The notes below the pieces were generated by a model. That model was not told where the DNA came from, made no database searches, and saw only the letters and a list, made by a program, of their open reading frames with translations. Below are positions 45,165 through 58,859 of a stretch of DNA of 64,000 nt, piece after piece. Position numbers and translations under genes: made by a program. Source of the stretch: Leptasterias polaris (Eukaryota; Echinodermata; Asteroidea; Forcipulatida; Asteriidae); the NCBI GenBank assembly GCA_037783415.1, contig JAZGTN010000062.1, positions 186,001 through 250,000 of the forward strand, written 5' to 3'. Position 1 is the first letter of the stretch, and every line of letters starts with the position of its first letter.

Positions 45165-48140
45165 GCAGGTCTGATGTTCATTGTGTGATCATTGTGATTG
45201 ATAATGGTATCCTAAGTACTGAAGTACATGTGTATTTTGTTGACTGCCCATAGTGGGAACCCAGACAAAATGTCCTTGTTTTTCAGTGCACAACTTCACA
45301 AATGCATGAGAAAATCATTGATGAAAAGAAAAACAACTTGTTCATAATTGGGACATTTTTTGCTCTCCGAAAATCATTTGAAATAGTAATAAATTTGTCT
45401 GCTGTAGAGAATTGTTATGTTATTTCAGGTTTAAATGTTCAAAATATTAAGCAGGTAAATCTCTACCACTGCAATCAACTAAGTTTAAAGGGACAAGTTT
45501 TGCTATGCCATGACTGGCTGGGCATAGCAAGCACAGCGGGCAGCTGTGAAGATATTTCTTTGGGCCACTTTGAGGTGGTGATCTGCTCCTCCTTCTCAAT
45601 GAATTAAATATCTTTGTATATATTGATGGCTATTCAGATTACTTCTCTGGTCCAATACTACCCATCAATATAGTAGCAAAGACTTTAAGCATTTTACCTC
45701 TCAGATAATGATTTGATGGTGCTGGTGGATTTCGCTATCATGCAATGAGGTACATACATAATTCAATCAGTACTGATCAGTACCAAGTAATGACCCAATT
45801 CACATTTTGTCATCACATCATAAATCTTGCTTGGGCCATTTTGGTAGTTTAATTCCCTGGTTGTTGGGCAACGCACATTCTGTTAGACATACACTGACAT
45901 TATGCAGTATGTCTCTCAAACTGGCAGACAGGAGTCACATGTGAGGTGTCAATATACATGCTTACACCAGTCCCATTTATGGCATACTATTACAAAAAGT
46001 GTTGGTTTATTTTTTCCCACCTCCTTATTTCTATTATTTGTATTATTATTATACTTTTGTAAAGGGAGATTGTGTAAACTAATAGGGAAATACAGTGTTG
46101 TGGTTAACATCATTGCCAAACCAAAATGAAGATTTCTTTTGATATTATCTTGCACAGTTTTAAATGATTCCACATCAATTTTTATGAAGAACCTTGTTGA
46201 TCAAGACGGTACAGTTATGTTATCAAGTATTTTAAAAAGATCTAGACTGGTTATTGTTAGTGCTTCATAAGTGTGTCAATACATATTGATTACATGTATG
46301 TCCACACCCAATGTACATTTGATCACATCAAACTAATAAGACCAAATGTACTTGCATAACGGCGTTCATCAATATTGATTGTTATCAGTGAGAAAACATT
46401 GATCTTTGATCTCTCCATTGTTTCTGCAAAATCTCAGCACAGCTCTCAAGGTTTTATTTCCTCTGAATAACAGATGTTTGAGCTAGTGCTTGTTATTCTC
46501 AAATTGTGTGATCCATGGCAAAGTATTGTAAATGTAATCATGACATTCACTTAATTCATGGGAGGCTAGTGGAGAGCATTTTTTGGCATATTCAAATTGA
46601 AGTGGATTTTGTAACACATTGGCAGTCTACTCAATTGACTGACAATAAATACAGCACTATTACATGCGTTTTTTTTACATATAACCAAAGGGTTGATTGG
46701 GCACAAAATATGCCAATTTGCAATGAGAATAAATTGGCACCTGCAAAAAAAAAAAAACATTCAAGGCCCATTAAATGAGGTCCATTTTAATTTTTAACAA
46801 GCTACTCTGTAGAGAAATGAACATTTCCTTGGGACTTGGGTGCTTGGCTTGACATTTGATCTATTCTTGAAAAAGTATCCCAAATGTACACACATGTGTG
46901 TCTATGCACATTGAAATGGGACTAGTTGAAATGGAGTAATTAAAGCCTGGTTCATTCTTCATGTGAATGCGAAGCCAATTTGAGTGACGTAATAATCGAT
47001 GCGCGTCGTTTTTCCAATTGTGATGCAAAAGATTTGCCTCGAAGCGTGAAGTATATGAACTGTGCTTAATGCTGGACTTTTTTGCTCTAGCAGTAATGGT
47101 TTTGAAAAGCACTTTATAAATAACACTAGAACAGATTAAAGAATATCCACAAAAATGAGCCACTTGTTTGATTGTACCATTGATGTCACATTAATGTTGA
47201 TATGAACACTTAAATGAAAGTGAAATGTTTGTTCCTTCTTTGTTGTCCATGGATCACATTTGGTTTTGATGTCCAGATGCAATCAAGCTGGTGACATATT
47301 TTGTAGGTGTTCAAGGAGGTTTTGAAGATGCAAACTATTCTTTTGTTCATGTACTGCATGTTTTATTTATTTCATCTCATCATTGTTGAGGAACCATGGT
47401 GCAACAAGGTATATAATAAATTACTCTTCATAATTATCAACTTGATAATGTTTATAATATGCTAATCTATTATTAAACACACACAAAGCACATGGGATAA
47501 GTAAGTACCATTCAGATACAATAACACATACCTCCTTAGTTGTTCCACTGGTGCGTGTATTTTAGCAACGATTTTAATAAATGTTTAATTTGCTTTGGGG
47601 ACAAATAACATTATTTGTGTTTTATCCTTACACCAATAAGTGTGTAAAAAGAATATTACCTTCAAGCAAACTTGAATCATCGATTCTGATTGGTCGATCC
47701 ATTGCAACAAGAGTGTGATATTAACCTATTATTTGATGGCACATATCAAACCTTGTACTAACACACTTTTGAAATTCTGTGTGTTGCGCTTTTCAAACCA
47801 AGCGCTAAGTTTGCTTGAGGATAAATTCATTATAGCACGCGTGCTTGTGTAATACAGAAAAATATCGTGCATCTGCGTCCCATACATGGGATGAGAAGTG
47901 CTGTATTTTTCAGTATTCCACTTGCGCTTGTGTGATATAACTAGTAATGTTTCATGTCTAGTCTGCTGTAGCTTTGATGCAGTTGATGTGATTCATAACT
48001 GCATATTCAAAATCAAGCTGTACAAATTCTGTGGAATAAATTGTTATGATTACAAACTACATGTACCTGCAATGGTTGTCCTAATGAAAGGTTGTACTTC
48101 ACTTCTATGTGTAAGATTTCCTTAAAAACTACTTTCCAAA
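45165..48140. other. Intergenic DNA between DNAJA3 and protocadherin, left part
   Basis: No gene recognised. An AATAAA at 45388-45393 is a possible DNAJA3 poly(A) signal. A short mirrored region at about 47660-47830 (CAAGCAAACTTGA and AAGTTTGCTTGAGG) suggests a decayed palindromic element. Confidence 0.4.
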
Positions 48141-48144
48141 TATA

Positions 48145-48625
48145 ATATTTTATATATCGCACACATAGATCATTGTCATTTGATTGGTGGAATATGCATC
48201 ATGTGTCATGCTTTATTTTGCCACTACATGTAATCACTGCCACGATGCGTGAAACTCCAAAATGTAATGAAGGAGTCCTATATTGATAAATATAGGATGC
48301 TTGGATACTTCGCAGCGATGCTTCACAATGACGCTTCACAGCGTCGCTTTCAAAATAATCGTTCCCACCCGTTGGTCCCAACAATACAGAATTTTTGAAT
48401 TTCAGAGTGAGGTGGATGAGGTTTTGTGTTTATTGTGACAAGGATTGATGTGCCTGGTATATAAAACACATATTGAATGCATTTTGTTCCTGTAGCAGAA
48501 TATAATCACTCGGTGAAATCTGGCTTTTTCATTTCACTTGGCTTCACCTCAGGAAATGGAATGTCCAGATTTCACCTCATAATTATATTCTACAACAATG
48601 CACTCATATGCATCTACTGCTTGTA
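48145..48625 (+). repeat. Dispersed repeat, copy 1
   Basis: Begins near ATAGATCATTGTCATTTGAT followed by TGGTGGAATATGCATCATGT, and ends with GTCCAGATTTCACCTCATAA and ATGCACTCATATGCATC words. The same order of words occurs at 50262-50760. No coding capacity. Confidence 0.65.
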
Positions 48626-48699
48626 TAATGGCTGCCACTATGCCAGTACTTGCAAAACATGAACTTTTTAAACTTTCCTGTGTGAATTCATTGCCCCCA

Positions 48700-50261
48700 A
48701 TTGTGACTGCACTTTAACGGGACTGTGGGGTAGTTAGTATTAATACACCCACACATTCAGCCAGTTTTTAAATTCTTGTGTAGTTTTGAAATTATGTTGT
48801 TACCAATAATGTACGATTCCTTTAAATCCAGAGACTGATTTAGGTTAACTGTTCTACACTCCGTCTTTCCAAAGATTTCCAAGCATAAAAAGTATCATAT
48901 TGAAATTGTCTACAACTCCAAGTGTTCAAGAAAAGTAATTTTCCACATCATAAGCACTACAAATTGATTAAAACATGGTCTATGATGTGGTCCTCATGCA
49001 CAGACTTTCATACCATGGAAAGGCACTATGACAAATGGATTAAATAACATACTGTACATGATATGCAAATGTATTGTTTATTGATTGATTAAATACAAAA
49101 AAAATTTTTACAAAAAACAACTTACTTGTATTAGCAAATACATGTAAAATCATAAGATTTAATATTAAGTTAAGAGCTTGTACCCGGTATGTGGGTATGA
49201 TATTCAATCATGCCATCCTAGTACTGTCCATTGAGTGTAGCAGTGACCGATATGTCCCATGTGCCTCTGATCTACTAATGTACTGTATTGTATCAGGTTT
49301 GTTCCAACCCATATACCAGGTACAACTTGACCTTTTTTTAGAAATCCCATTTTGCATTGATGAGAAACTAATAAAATCTACTTTACAAATGTTAGTATAA
49401 TACATAAATATCAAACAAAGTGAAGTTTAGGAACAACATTCTATAAACTGTACAGTATTAACATTTTCCTTTGGCAAGTGTTTGCTGATACCATGATTTG
49501 GTAAAGCGCTGATAATAAAAACCTAACTAGCAAAATTACATGTTTGGTAATAAAAAACTTCCTTTGCTAAAGATGTTATGCATCCAAAATAGTTGAACAC
49601 AAGATAAGAACTATTTTGTTTTGTTTTGCGTGAGAATTTATGCTATAGTATACAACATAAATGTATGTACATAAGTATAGATAAATGTACAAGTACATAC
49701 ATTTACATAAACTTACATGTATATGTACTTTTATTCAGCTCAGTCATTTATAAGTGTTAATGAAATCAAATGAAATTGCTGCCTTACCCATACTGTTCAT
49801 GTACCATGTCTTTCGGTATCTAGACTTGTACTTGTACAAGAAATGCAACATTTCAAATATTCATCCTGCATCTTTTAGCTGACTAGTTTTCATACAGGTG
49901 TAGGCTAGCAATGTGTCCAGGAATTTGGACACCTTATTTGAAATTTTGAAATTTGTATTTTACGTGCAAAAGTATTGGAATACCCTGATGTTAAAGTAAA
50001 AGCAAATCTGTACACCCTTTTTCTTAATTCTGGCCTAAACTGTTGTTTACTTAGTTTTTGAATGATAGGACAAGTGTTGCGGTCAGCTAATAAGAACATT
50101 TGTTTAAAAAACACTTTCTTTGAACTGTTTCCAGTAACATACTCATTATGATAAGGTGGGATTTTAAATTGAAAATCACAATGTGCATCATCATTACTAG
50201 ACTCCACCCTCAATTATAATTTCATCAGTAAGAAAAAGCCAGTTCAGTGAGCTATTTCATA
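48700..50261. other. Intergenic DNA, no gene seen
   Basis: AT-rich, with ACATGTA/TACATGTA words near 49660-49730. Minus-strand AATAAA around 49730 is a possible protocadherin poly(A) signal; weak evidence. Confidence 0.4.
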
Positions 50262-50760
50262 CTATATACCGCATTTATAGATCATTGTCATTTGATTGGT
50301 GGAACACGCGTCATGTGTCATACTTTTTTTTGCCATGTATACTGTTCTGACACTCAAATTTAATAAAGTAGCCCTAAATTGATAGTTATGAAACTGCTAC
50401 GCTTCGGGCGTACTAATAGATATTTTAGTTGAGCACCGTATGTATTGATTATGTTACTTGTTATTAGTGCGCCCATGAACTTGGGCCAGCAGACGTATGG
50501 ATGTGAACGCTGAATGCACTTTAACTAACCCTATTAAACAGCTCCAGCTTTATCTTTATCAGCGTTTAAAACCTCAATGTTGAAATCAATTATGAATTAT
50601 ATGAAAAATATCAAATGACAAGGATCTATTTGTGAGTTATATAAAACAAATATAGGATGCATTATATTCATCGTTGAAATCTGGACTGTTCCAAGATTTT
50701 ACCTTGTGACTATATTCTGCTATATTGTACTCTCATGCATCCAATATTTGTATAGTATGG
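50262..50760 (+). repeat. Dispersed repeat, copy 2
   Basis: Same orientation and word order as the copy at 48145, starting ATAGATCATTGTCATTTGAT and ending ACTCTCATGCATCC. The central parts differ. It lies just downstream of the protocadherin stop, possibly in its 3' UTR. Confidence 0.65.
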
Positions 50761-51040
50761 GTTTTCTAACAACGTAACAAGTTAATAATTGAATCCAGGT
50801 AGATGCCTCACCGATACCTTGCTGTCAAAGCATAATAGTGTGCTAACAAGCACGGCTCAAACCAAGCTCAAACTCAGCTCTATTTCAGCTCTATACAGAT
50901 TTATACATGTCAGTGTCCTAGGACTGATGGAAGCATGTGATTTATACCACACAGTAAAAAACTGCTATATGTGAGTTGATGCAGCTCTGTAATTGTCAAC
51001 TTACAGATAAAGATGGAGATGACAGCACTCACTACAAGGA

Positions 51041-51759
51041 TCAATAGTATTCAGGAGTCATATCTCCTGTAACAGCACTTCGATATCCATAGTCCATTTC
51101 TGTACCATCATGTCCTGTTGATGAGTAGGATTGTGGCCGGCCATAATTGTCATATTTAGCATACACTGAACCATCTTTATGACGTATCAAAGTGCTGATT
51201 GGATAGACCTGGTCAGTGTTTCCATGGTGATAATCATACTCTTCATTGACATTGTTTGTTGCAATGGAATTCTTACTATCTGTTAACTCCATTGGATCCT
51301 CTGTTATTGGAGATAAAATCAATGGTGCAGCATTGTTTCTATAATGTTTGCCACTATTACTATGGTCTGATGTTGAAGCATTGGAATGTGAACTATTGGG
51401 TCGTTGTTTAGCTGATGGTCCTGTATTGAAGCCATTTTGATGAGTGTTGGTTACCTGTGAAGCATTGGTACCAGTGTTTCTTGGGAATGTATTACTGTGG
51501 GGAGCAGCATTGTCATATTCATCATAGGGTGATCTGTCATTGTTTTTGACATGTGGCTTTCCATGGTATCCCGGAGACCTGTTGGCATACATGCTGATTG
51601 GTTTATGTATGGGTTGTTGTGAATAGTTACAGGCTGAAGCTGAACGTGGTCTACGCGGTGTCGATGTATGATCCCAGCATTGGTCAGAGTGGCCCAATGT
51701 TGCACATTCAGGAGTACAGTTTGGACTTGCCATGTAGTGGTCTCTGTAATGAGGATATC
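51041..51759 (-). CDS. Protocadherin exon 3 (cytoplasmic tail and stop)
   Basis: Begins G-Y-P-H-Y-R-D-H-Y, then the conserved C-T-P-E-C-A-T-L-G-H-S-D-Q-C-W, a Pro/Ser-rich and Asn-rich region, and ends YRSAVTGDMTPEYY-stop. About 239 residues. Confidence 0.92.
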
Positions 51760-54700
51760 CTGAAACAAAACATAAATATTGTTTGTGAAAACAAATTAAG
51801 ATTAAGTATTATTCTTGTTTTTGTAAAACTCAAGAGACCTGCTGGGCATAAGGATGACCTCACAATGTTCAACCTGATTGCTTAGATAGTAAGGTGGTGT
51901 CCAGGGCTTGAATCAAGGGAGAAAATACTCATTACTGCAGGACTTGTAGCTCAAAATGTTCACTGGACCAGAATTATTTTTACAAGACTAAAAGCCAACA
52001 TTTGAACAAAAACACAACATTTGAACAAAAACACAAGACTGCCGGACTTGCCCAGTCATGAGTTTACTGACCCAATGCTAGTATCACTTGCCCCGGGTCT
52101 ACGGTCCATTGTAAATTTGGAGTGCTCTTAGTTCTATAAAACAATTACAGAATTTCAACTTGGAGAAAATTATAAATATTGTTCTGTTGTTTTCACCAAG
52201 ACACAAGCCTCCTTTACAGTGAACTAATGATTGCTATATGTATTTCTGAAAGTGAAGTGGATCATTGAGGTGTAGTTTCAGATACATGTAGCTTGATTTT
52301 TCTTGGATTTTATTGTGAAAAGTTGGATGTGGGAATACCACTAAAATAATCACTGGATTTTTTTCCCCGTTCATTTAATTCACTTAAAACACATTTGTAA
52401 GTCTCGGATTGAATTGTTTTCTAACATGCGAAACAATTTTGTTGCAGTCACGTTTTCTACTGCAGTTCAATTAGCATGATCAGTATGAGTTAGTGTATTA
52501 CCTTGTTGAGATGAATTGGAAAGTCTTGGGCATGATGAAGATCGAACACGGTTAGATGGAGTGTAATGGTCGTGATTTGAATCATGATAATCATGATCAC
52601 CCTGACCACTGTCATAGCTACTCCGATTAGAGTTATCACTAACAGCATCAGTCTCACTGTGAAGTTGAGTTACATGTAAGAGTTTCTGCACCTACAATAC
52701 AGAAAAATGCAAAACAAGGAAACAAATTACAATCACAATTGGAAAATTAAATTGAAAATATAGAATGCTTTTCATTTTTGATCAAGTTTACAACACAGCT
52801 TCTTGCAGTTTCACGATTTTGAAAATTTCTTAAGATTTAGAGTTATCTTTAAAATTATTGTGAAAATAGTGATTTTAAATAATTATTCTTGACCTCATTT
52901 TATTTTAATTTATTTCATTTTTAATTTATTATTAAGCCAACTGTCAAATTTAAAAGAATTTCCCTAATTTTTTTGACGGGAGCTTACTTTTGTTGGAAAT
53001 TTGCAATTAATTTTAACAAAAAAGTGAATGAAGGCCAAGCAAAAGTCAAATTGTTTTCTTTTGATGTATCTAACACAACACCAAGGCATTATTTTGTTAG
53101 TGTTGTGGAAATTACCTCTGCTTCATTATCTGGTGTTTGTCTGGCTGATATATCCGACCTAACATCAGAGTTACTTCCAAATGTTGTCATCTGAAGGTTT
53201 CCAAGTCTTGAATCCATGGAACCATTCTGTGCTGCTTGGGCTCGCCATTTCATGATATTCTTGGATGGTATTGAACTTAATGATGTGGTTATTGAGGCTT
53301 GAGAGGAGTCTGTCGATAACTTTCTTTGTTGAGACACTCCATGACTTTCATTGAAGTATTCCACACTTGTTACAGTGTCACTATTGGACAAATTAGAGGG
53401 TTCTTTGTACGTCTGCTTTGATGTTGGCCTGGTTCGGCATTTGAAATGAATCAGAATAATAACAAGAAGGAGCAGCAGAACTGTGGCACCAAGAACAATA
53501 GCAGTTATAACAGGCCAGGTTGTTATGGGATTATTGTCACTGTGTGGCACCTTGTCATCATTAAGACCAAAGTCAGCTGCTGTGAGATTAAATCGCTTAA
53601 AGAACACATTCGCTGGTAGTGACATGTTGAAATCTAAATCTGTAATAACCACAGTTACGGCTAATATTGTGATCTGAGGTGCTTGACCCCCATCTGAGAT
53701 TTGAACAGATACTTCATGTACTCCTTCCCATTTGGTTTGTATTGTTTGAGCTGTTATCAGTTGACCAGCGCTATTAACTCCAAATATGCCATCTCTGTTT
53801 CCACTGCCCATGCTGTATGATAATTGTGAGTTTAGTCCTTGGTCTGGGTCAGAAACATCAACAGATACAACTAGGAATCCTTGTTCAGCTTTATCAGGGA
53901 TGAAGAAGGTATCATCAACTGCATTTGGGTAGACAACATGAGGAGCATTATCATTTTCATCATGTACAATGATGCTAACTTGTACTTGAGAAACTTGTTG
54001 TATCAAACCATGATCAGATACTGTCACTGTGAATTCAAATGAATCATGCTCTTCCCTGTCAATATTCCTGGTGGTGAGTAGCTTTCCTGTTTGTTCTACA
54101 ATGCGAAAAAACTCACTTGCACCATTTGCATCTATTTGTTGGATTGCATACGCAAGCTGTGAATTCTGACCATAATCAGGATCTGTGGCTTTGATATAAC
54201 CAACCACAGAGTTGACCAACTCATTTTCAGTTACTGCGAATTGGTAGCTGGACTGCTGAATTTGTGGTCGGTTGTCATTCTGATCTTCAATATCAATGAC
54301 CACCGTAGCATTTCTGCACAAGATGGGTAGGCCTTTGTCACATGCACCAATGCGCATATTCAGGGAAGACTGAACCTCTCGATCCAAGACAATGTTAGCA
54401 GTTACAACACCTGTGGAAGGGTCAACAGCAAAGTCATTTCCTTCCATCCATAGATGATAAATAATATCACTATTTATCCCTTCATCAGGGTCTGTAGCTG
54501 TAAGAGTAATAACAGGTGTAGGAGGAATATTGTTTTCTTGGATGTTGGTGTGGTAGATTGGGGAAGAAAAGTATGGATGATTATCATTGATGTCTTCCAC
54601 ATTGATGAGTATATATTGAACAGTGCTCCTTGCTGGGGATCCATGATCTTCTGCTTTAACTGAAATGTTATATACCTGCACTGTTTCCCTGTCTAATGCT

Positions 54701-55965
54701 CGCAAAGAGGCAAGGAAGTATTGCCCTTCACTGACTTCTTGAAGCCCAAAGTCAGAGTGAGTATTGGACAATGATATGTGTACATCTCCACTTCTACCAC
54801 TATCTGGATCAGATGCTTTGATGAATGCAAATAAAGTGCCAATTGAAGTGTTCTCTAACACATATACCTGTTCATTTGTACCAGCTTCTAGTGCACTAAT
54901 GGTCAATGAAGGGGCATTATCATTGATGTCAATGATATCTATAGTCACTGTAGTGAAATCAGGCACTGGGTTAGTAACTCTATTTGTTGCTTGGATAATC
55001 AGCTGGTAGCTTGCCTGCTGCTCATGATCAAGTATTCCTTTGACACTTATACTTCCTGAGGCATCATCAATTTCCAGTACTTGTCTTGCAGCTTGTGTAA
55101 CACTACTACTAAATGAGTATTGAATCTGTCCATTGGTGCCCCAGTCAGGATCCATGGCTTCTACTTTCAGGATCTCTGTACCTATAGCTACATTCTCTTC
55201 AATACTGACTGCATAACTGGACTGTTGGAACTGAGGTGTATTATCATTTGAATCCAGTACTGTTACATTTAAGGTAACTAAACCTGTGAGGGGAGGATTT
55301 CCTCCATCATGGGCCAGAAGAGTCAATAGATAGGTACTACGACTCTCTCGATCCAATTCACCAGTTACTTCAAGTTGCAGCAATACAGAATTATCAGCAT
55401 AACGATGTAGGAAGACACCAAACTTTCCACCGTAGTCGTTAAGAAGTTCATACTGTTGAACAGTATTGACCCCAACATCTGGATCTTCAGCATTCTCAAG
55501 GGGGATCTTAGTACCAATTGCTACTGTCTCTGGCACTTCAAGAGGAAGAGTGAATTGACTGAAGGATGGAGAATTGTCATTGATATCTTCAATAATTACA
55601 TGAATACGGATGAAGCGATAGGAAGACTGAGGCAAGACCAGTACCTCTAACTCATATTGACATGTATCACTCCGTATTGGGCAAATCATTTCCCTGTCAA
55701 TTTTCTGTATTGTTGTGATATCACCAGTAACACTGTTTAGTTCAAAATAGGTCAGATTTGCTGATGCAGTAGTTAGAAACTGGAATCTGGTAGCAGAGTC
55801 AGTTGGCAAGGTCAGATCATCCACCAAGTTGCCTACGTGGTATCCAACTTCCTCCTCAGGTACATTGTAGGTTATCTCTTGGGTTCGAACAGTAGGTACC
55901 AGACTACATCCCAAGATCCAAAACAATGTTATTGTTGGGAAGATCATTTTGAAGGATGGTCTCAT
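51041..55965 (-). CDS. Delta-type protocadherin, 7 cadherin repeats (1,252 residues)
   Basis: Single-pass homophilic adhesion receptor. Exons 55965-53116, 52691-52502 and 51759-51041 have AG/GT borders and close in frame. Signal peptide at residues 1-28 (Met7 could also be the start). Seven extracellular cadherin repeats follow, marked by D-I-N-D-N, D-S-N-D-N, D-I-N-D-N, D-I-N-D-N, D-Q-N-D-N and D-E-N-D-N linkers; the seventh ends with the degenerate D-L-D-F-N. Transmembrane helix about 817-841, then a 411-residue Ser/Asn-rich cytoplasmic tail. One large exon for the whole ectodomain and membrane helix, seven repeats, and the tail motif C-T-P-E-C-A-T-L-G-H-S-D-Q-C-W, a conserved delta-protocadherin motif, support a delta-1-like non-clustered protocadherin (PCDH1/7/9/11 group). 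The exact orthologue is not decided. Confidence 0.93.
51760..52501 (-). other. Protocadherin intron 2
   Basis: No repeat family or coding signal, apart from a local duplication of ACATTTGAACAAAAACACAA near 51998-52035. Confidence 0.6.
52502..52691 (-). CDS. Protocadherin exon 2 (cytoplasmic)
   Basis: Reads VQKLLHVTQLHSETDAVSDN then a Ser/Gly/His-rich stretch and R-S-S-S-C-P-R-L-S. Phase 0 in, phase 1 out. Confidence 0.88.
52692..53115 (-). other. Protocadherin intron 1
   Basis: AT-rich; nothing recognised. Confidence 0.65.
53116..55965 (-). CDS. Protocadherin exon 1 (signal peptide, 7 EC repeats, TM)
   Basis: 950 codons. Opens with a hydrophobic MIFPTITLFWILGCSLVPTV leader. Membrane helix core AIVLGATVLLLLLVIILIHF followed by basic K-C-R-T-R. 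Calcium-binding D-x-N-D-N linkers are intact between EC1 and EC6. Ends phase 0 at N-E-A-E, donor GTAATT. Confidence 0.95.
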
Positions 55966-57330
55966 TCAACTGTGGAATTGAACCAGTAGCTGTGTTTCCT
56001 TGGTTACTTGCTTGTGTGAACAGCCTGATGCACAGTAAAGAAAGAAAATAAAAAATTCATTGACAAATTAAAAAACATAGAATTCTGCTTTGAGCAGTAC
56101 CATGATATTGGGCTCAGGTCAAAGGGAGAATATAAATTGTGTACCTGTGGAATATGAAGGAATGGCAGGATTTTCTAGTTGGTTGGGAGATATTTAGTTC
56201 ATGTTTACATGGATCAAACCATGATTAAACTTAGTTTTGAAAATGTGTGCAGTGGAAGTCCTGACAAAGAGTGTAAACGTTTTTATATTGTATGTTTGTA
56301 CATCACGTACACCAATAATAAACAAAAGAACAATCCAACTTGTGAACTTCTGTTAAATTATGTATTCAGTATTTTTAGCAAGTTCACCCTCATAAAAGCT
56401 ATTTGGGATGTTTACCTTTTGCAATGTGTTATACTATGCTTCAGTCAAGCCTGTATAGTATATTATATGATCTACCCTGCCTTCAAACACAATATGTCCC
56501 TTTGTAAGGGAAATACACCATTGGTTTTGGAAGAGTAAAATCACTCCCATCCTCTCGTTTTCAAAACACACACCATGCAAATAACCAACCTGTGAAGATG
56601 TCATCTAATTCAGAGGCCATGTTTGGTGAATTAACCACACAGGTTGTACATAGTTTGGGATTTTCATACTGGGATTTTCATATTGAGCTTACATCAATTG
56701 TACCAATCAGGACAAGCAATAATTATTTCAAATACTCTTTTTTACATTTTATTATTTAAACAGTACATGTACTTCAGTTGGAAATATTTCTCTGGAGTGG
56801 AGATTGTTGGTATTAATTTTACACAAACAGTGAACTTTCAGATTAATAATTAATACATTAAATTTCAGTGAAATTTGTTTGACTCAAATTGTTAAAGATT
56901 TTGATGTCCATGCCTGCAAGTTATTGAGCTTTGTGAAGGTATGTAACCGCATTGACCACATGGTGAGATGTCTGCTATTCAATTTCAGTATCACTTACTT
57001 CATAAGAGGTTAAACTTGCTAATCACTGAGGGGTGTATGTCTGTCTGAGTGGGAATAATGCACATTAGTTTGTTTAACCTTTAACCAACAAATATTTCAA
57101 GAATATCTTATTAGGTGGCAGTTTTGTCAACCAACCATACCAAGAGAGATGTATTATGAATTGTTCAAATTAAGTTGTTGAGAAAAGATGTTCTAAACTT
57201 GAAAGAAAATTCACTTGGTCATGTCAAGTGATTTTCAAACTAATCTTAACACGGGTACTCCCACAGTTGGCCAATGTACTAAACTATTGCCTCTGACCCC
57301 CTAACCATAACTTGGAATAACCCTACGGAG
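55966..57330. other. Upstream region of the protocadherin
   Basis: Probably includes the 5' UTR and promoter, but no core promoter word stands out. No other gene recognised. Confidence 0.4.
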
Positions 57331-57334
57331 CTGG

Positions 57335-57400
57335 ACATTGAAAATGACATCCAGCAGAACTTGAATCCGATGATCTAAACCACTCGGCCATGCCACCCTA
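57335..57400 (-). repeat. SINE head fragment
   Basis: The plus strand carries GATCTAAACCACTCGGCCAT after AACTTGAATCCGAT, the mirror of the tRNA-like head of the SINEs at 34-35 kb. The body is missing. Confidence 0.5.
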
Positions 57401-57951
57401 CGATATATGTAGCACCCACCCCTCCATCCTACCATAGAGCAAATCCATGTTTATCATTTGGAATAATATATCTAAAGTAGCTTGGGTTATGGTTTACCGT
57501 TGTCCAAAAAAATAAATATAAAAAAAATAAGTTCATACATTTTTGGGATGAGTTTTATATACCGAAGTATCACGCAAATTATCAACAAATGAAAACACAA
57601 AATGAATTAATCAACACACATGGCTCAACTCCTTTTGTGAAATGCTTTTTTATCATTTTTACCATCAGACCCGAAAATCATTCAGTGTTGATGCACATTT
57701 TCGGTTTGCAGAAGTATAGTGTAGCTATTCAACAAGGATAGCTAGCACAAACAAAATATATTGCAAGACGCTTTTCAAGTCGGAGATGACAGCTATGCGT
57801 ACTTACCAGGCTGAAAAGGATTAAGTGACAAATATTTACCAACTATTACCTTTTGGCTGGAAATTTTATTTTTTTCCAAGGTTCATGACTCATTCTTTCG
57901 CAAACACAAAACCATTTCTAAAAACGGTGCTTACATACAAAATGTCCATCA

Positions 57952-58233
57952 ACGCCCGTCATACTGATCGATTATTACGGGCCATATGGGAGACCCAACC
58001 CTACTCAGGATTGCCTTCAACTCCATGGGACCACCTTTTTCTACCCCGTAGGCTTCTTCCAAAACCATTTTATTCCAAAGGATTTAAACACCATCGTCGA
58101 AAATAACAACCAATGTCTTGACAACGTCAAGTATAGTAATCTGAAAATGATCCGGGAGATTGTGAGCAATGAGTGTAAAATGAGAACGGGCTTAGCCCTT
58201 GGGCGTTGTTGGTCAGACCTAGGCATTCCTTAG
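57952..58233 (+). other. Unassigned open frame, 93 codons
   Basis: An open frame without an initiating Met at its start. It contains DYYGPYGRPNPTQDCLQLHG, then GTTFFYPVGFFQNH, and M-R-T-G-L-A-L-G-R-C-W-S-D-L-G-I-P before TAG. The composition looks protein-like, but I recognise no family. It could be an exon of an unseen gene or a transposon remnant. Confidence 0.25.
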
Positions 58234-58859
58234 ACCTGCTCCATTCTCATTGACGACAAGTATTGATGACTGCAGGGCTAATGAGTTAACCAGCTTACCA
58301 TTAACAGAGTACCTATTGTTTTAATGACAGTGACCTCTATGCGTATCATGAACCCATTTAAGCTTTGTTCTATTTTGATATACATTTATCATTAAGTTTC
58401 TCTCGTGACAACTTCTTGCAAAAATATCATAAATCATAAACATTGACATTGACAAAATCACTGGCGTCGTATAATCCCCATACAGCTTGATTTCAAAAAC
58501 CAGGATAATTCATCTCTGGTTTTTGGAAAGTATGAAGGTATAGTCAATAAACACACTATGTGCCTAAACCATGAAGGAAATATTTTCATCCAGGCGTTTA
58601 CGTTTTAGTGAAATAAGGAAATATGATTTTTGTTATGTCAGGGGGTTGGGACTTTCATTCTGATTTGGAGGGTCTTTAAAATGAAACGGAAGATTTGCAC
58701 TGATTGACATAAATAAGTTTCAATCAATTTGTTATATGCTTATTAGTTATTAATCATATAACAAATTGATTGAAACTAAAATTATATTAAAGCTTATCAT
58801 TTTTAAGGTTTACTGTTGAGATAATTCAAATGTTTTGCATTCGATAACGTGACGTCAGC

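Noticed and set aside
51006..51060. Plus-strand terminal exon after ACTTACAG
   Set aside because: Only about 20 codons, no partner exon, and it overlaps the protocadherin stop on the other strand.
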